64,000 nucleotides of DNA from positions 62,001 to 126,000 of the forward strand of contig JAFQBE010000019.1 in assembly GCA_017416765.1 (NCBI GenBank), given 5' to 3'. The stretch comes from Clostridia bacterium (GTDB lineage: Bacteria > Bacillota > Clostridia > Oscillospirales > Acutalibacteraceae). Every line of letters begins with the position of its first letter. Positions within the stretch are counted from its first letter, which is position 1. Shown here piece by piece: positions 63,129 to 64,000 of this stretch. Below the pieces are notes generated by a model. It was not told where the DNA came from. It did not search any database and worked only from the letters and a program-made list of their open reading frames with translations. The position numbers were made by a program, and so were the translations under genes.

Positions 63129-63435
63129 GGCTGTTCACCACCTATATAAAAAATAAGAATAATGCAACATATCACAAATAATAAATATACACCAAAATTG
63201 TAAAATAGTAAAGTAATTTAAAATAAAAATATATAAAATATCAACAGAGTTTACTTGGCTTTAACTTTAAAAATTGACATTAGTGTTTTTATATGTTAAC
63301 ATTATAATAGTTTTTTGTGTCCGTTTGCTTTTTACGCAACGGTATATATGCAATTTTGCTTATGCCAATAAAAAACATATGTTCCAGCATCTTACGATGC
63401 TGTGACGAAAAGTATTTAATTTGAAGGAGTATTTT
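63129..63435. other. AT-rich divergent intergenic region
   Basis: About 307 bp without a gene. It contains the plus-strand promoter TTGACA-17-TAACAT (63274-63302) and the hairpin CAGCATC-TTAC-GATGCTG (63385-63402) about 33 bp before the E2 start codon. No clear minus-strand promoter for dnaD could be chosen. Confidence 0.5.
63274..63302 (+). promoter_or_regulatory. Promoter of the E2-type acyltransferase gene
   Basis: Perfect TTGACA, 17 bp, TAACAT. The leader would be about 125 nt. Confidence 0.6.
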
Positions 63436-64000
63436 ATGAATCCTGTAAAAACAGAACATTTCGGTATCCAGCGAAAAATTGTATCCAACATGACAACGCA
63501 GTCATGGATGGAAATTCCCCATGCAGGTCCTGTTATTGAATTTGATGTAACAGACCTTATGGCAAAATTCAACGAGCTTCGCGCTTCCGGCAAACTGCAG
63601 TACAAGCTCAGTGTTAACACGCTTATGCTCAAGGCTATCGCAATTGCACTCAAAGAATCTCCCAAAATGAACGCTCATGTTGAATTTAACCGCCATTTTG
63701 TCAAAGGGCAGATAAAGTATTTTGACGAAGTGCATTTTTCTATTCCCATGCAGCTTCCGAATGGCGAAATGATGACAATAAATTTCCATAATTTTGAAAG
63801 CAAAACGCTTGATGAAATGTCTGCATATATGCTTGATGTCAGCCGCAGACTTGAAAATACAAACCTTACCGAAGCTATGTTTGAGGTTTCGCTTGACAAT
63901 ACTCTCACTGCACTTAAAAAGGGTAAGCTGAAAACGGTTTTCTGCCGTCTTTTCGGTGCTAAAATAGGTAAATACAGGGTCAAGACTCTCAGCGGTAAGG
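63436..64000 (+). CDS. 2-oxoacid dehydrogenase E2-type acyltransferase domain (3'-truncated)
   Basis: 188 codons to the right edge; the end is missing. TEHFGIQRKIVSNMTTQSWMEIPHAG and the following beta strands match the start of the catalytic core of dihydrolipoamide acyltransferases (also related to CAT). There is no lipoyl domain or E3-binding region: the core begins within ten residues of the start. Such lipoyl-free E2 proteins occur in gut Clostridia, and their reaction is unclear. The catalytic His/Asp motif would lie outside the window. AAGGAG before the ATG. Confidence 0.8.
   Translation, partial: MNPVKTEHFGIQRKIVSNMTTQSWMEIPHAGPVIEFDVTDLMAKFNELRASGKLQYKLSVNTLMLKAIAIALKESPKMNAHVEFNRHFVKGQIKYFDEVHFSIPMQLPNGEMMTINFHNFESKTLDEMSAYMLDVSRRLENTNLTEAMFEVSLDNTLTALKKGKLKTVFCRLFGAKIGKYRVKTLSGK

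Overview
The window looks like a chromosome segment of a gut-type, spore-lineage Firmicute, most likely a Clostridia member of the Oscillospiraceae/Ruminococcaceae kind. The reasons are: RicT/HolB/DarA and YlmC-type genes, HrcA/CIRCE control of groESL, DnaD/DnaI-type primosome genes, BspA-like leucine-rich-repeat surface proteins, moderate GC with AT-rich intergenic regions, strong AGGAGG ribosome sites and many promoters of the TTGAAA-N17-TATAAT type. No rRNA, tRNA, CRISPR, phage or transposase gene was seen. Taxonomy is an inference. || Layout: 1-2660 is the end of a sugar catabolic unit (two TIM-barrel isomerases and a Gfo/Idh oxidoreductase). 2697-6359 (minus) is a TSCPD protein-darA-holB-ricT-hflX operon. 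6503-8447 (minus) is groES-groEL behind a CIRCE operator. 8588-9718 is a metallophosphoesterase. 9719-10329 is non-coding and holds a palindromic repeat plus a candidate ~200-nt structured RNA that starts at its own promoter and ends at a UUCG-loop terminator. 10330-12468 is a secreted BspA-like LRR protein, followed by a mosaic of intergenic repeats. 12975-15043 is DUF1858-trmK-deoB; 15087-16646 is a secreted protein of unknown function; 16849-19587 is yebC, an MBL-fold hydrolase and a HAD phosphatase. || 19660-25061 is the most unusual region. A promoter preceded by phased TTACAA boxes drives a small membrane protein, a 54-aa hydrophobic microprotein and then four secreted, C-terminally membrane-anchored proteins in the order A-B-B'-A' (two families, two copies each). 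It is closed by a 45-aa microprotein that resembles the first and has its own promoter. I know of no described system that matches this. || 25155-30297 (minus) is purE-purF-purM-purN-purH with a possible attenuator leader. 30590-31402 holds a lipoprotein gene and a YlmC-like gene. 31542-34571 is a GH38 alpha-mannosidase, convergent with an ABC exporter-fucU-kinase-fucI unit (34762-40283, minus); together these point to host-glycan sugar use. 40454-41131 is rpe. 41671-46714 (minus) is polA, a YwlG-like gene, an arginine-phosphatase/RimI fusion and tsaD. 46795-53-kb holds dusB, a PPOX protein, lgt, the YmfH/YmfF peptidase pair, then yhaM and prmA. 54209-55652 is a PHP phosphoesterase with an unknown partner. 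55863-63128 (minus) is one long unit, dnaD-dnaI-PTS IIC-tex-MATE-sugar transferase. The window ends inside an E2-type acyltransferase gene. || Two copies of a MITE-like element with four internal hairpins (12634-12774, 48220-48351) and three copies of a 'CGACCCTTCGTTCTGC' repeat show that small dispersed repeats occupy many of the intergenic spaces.
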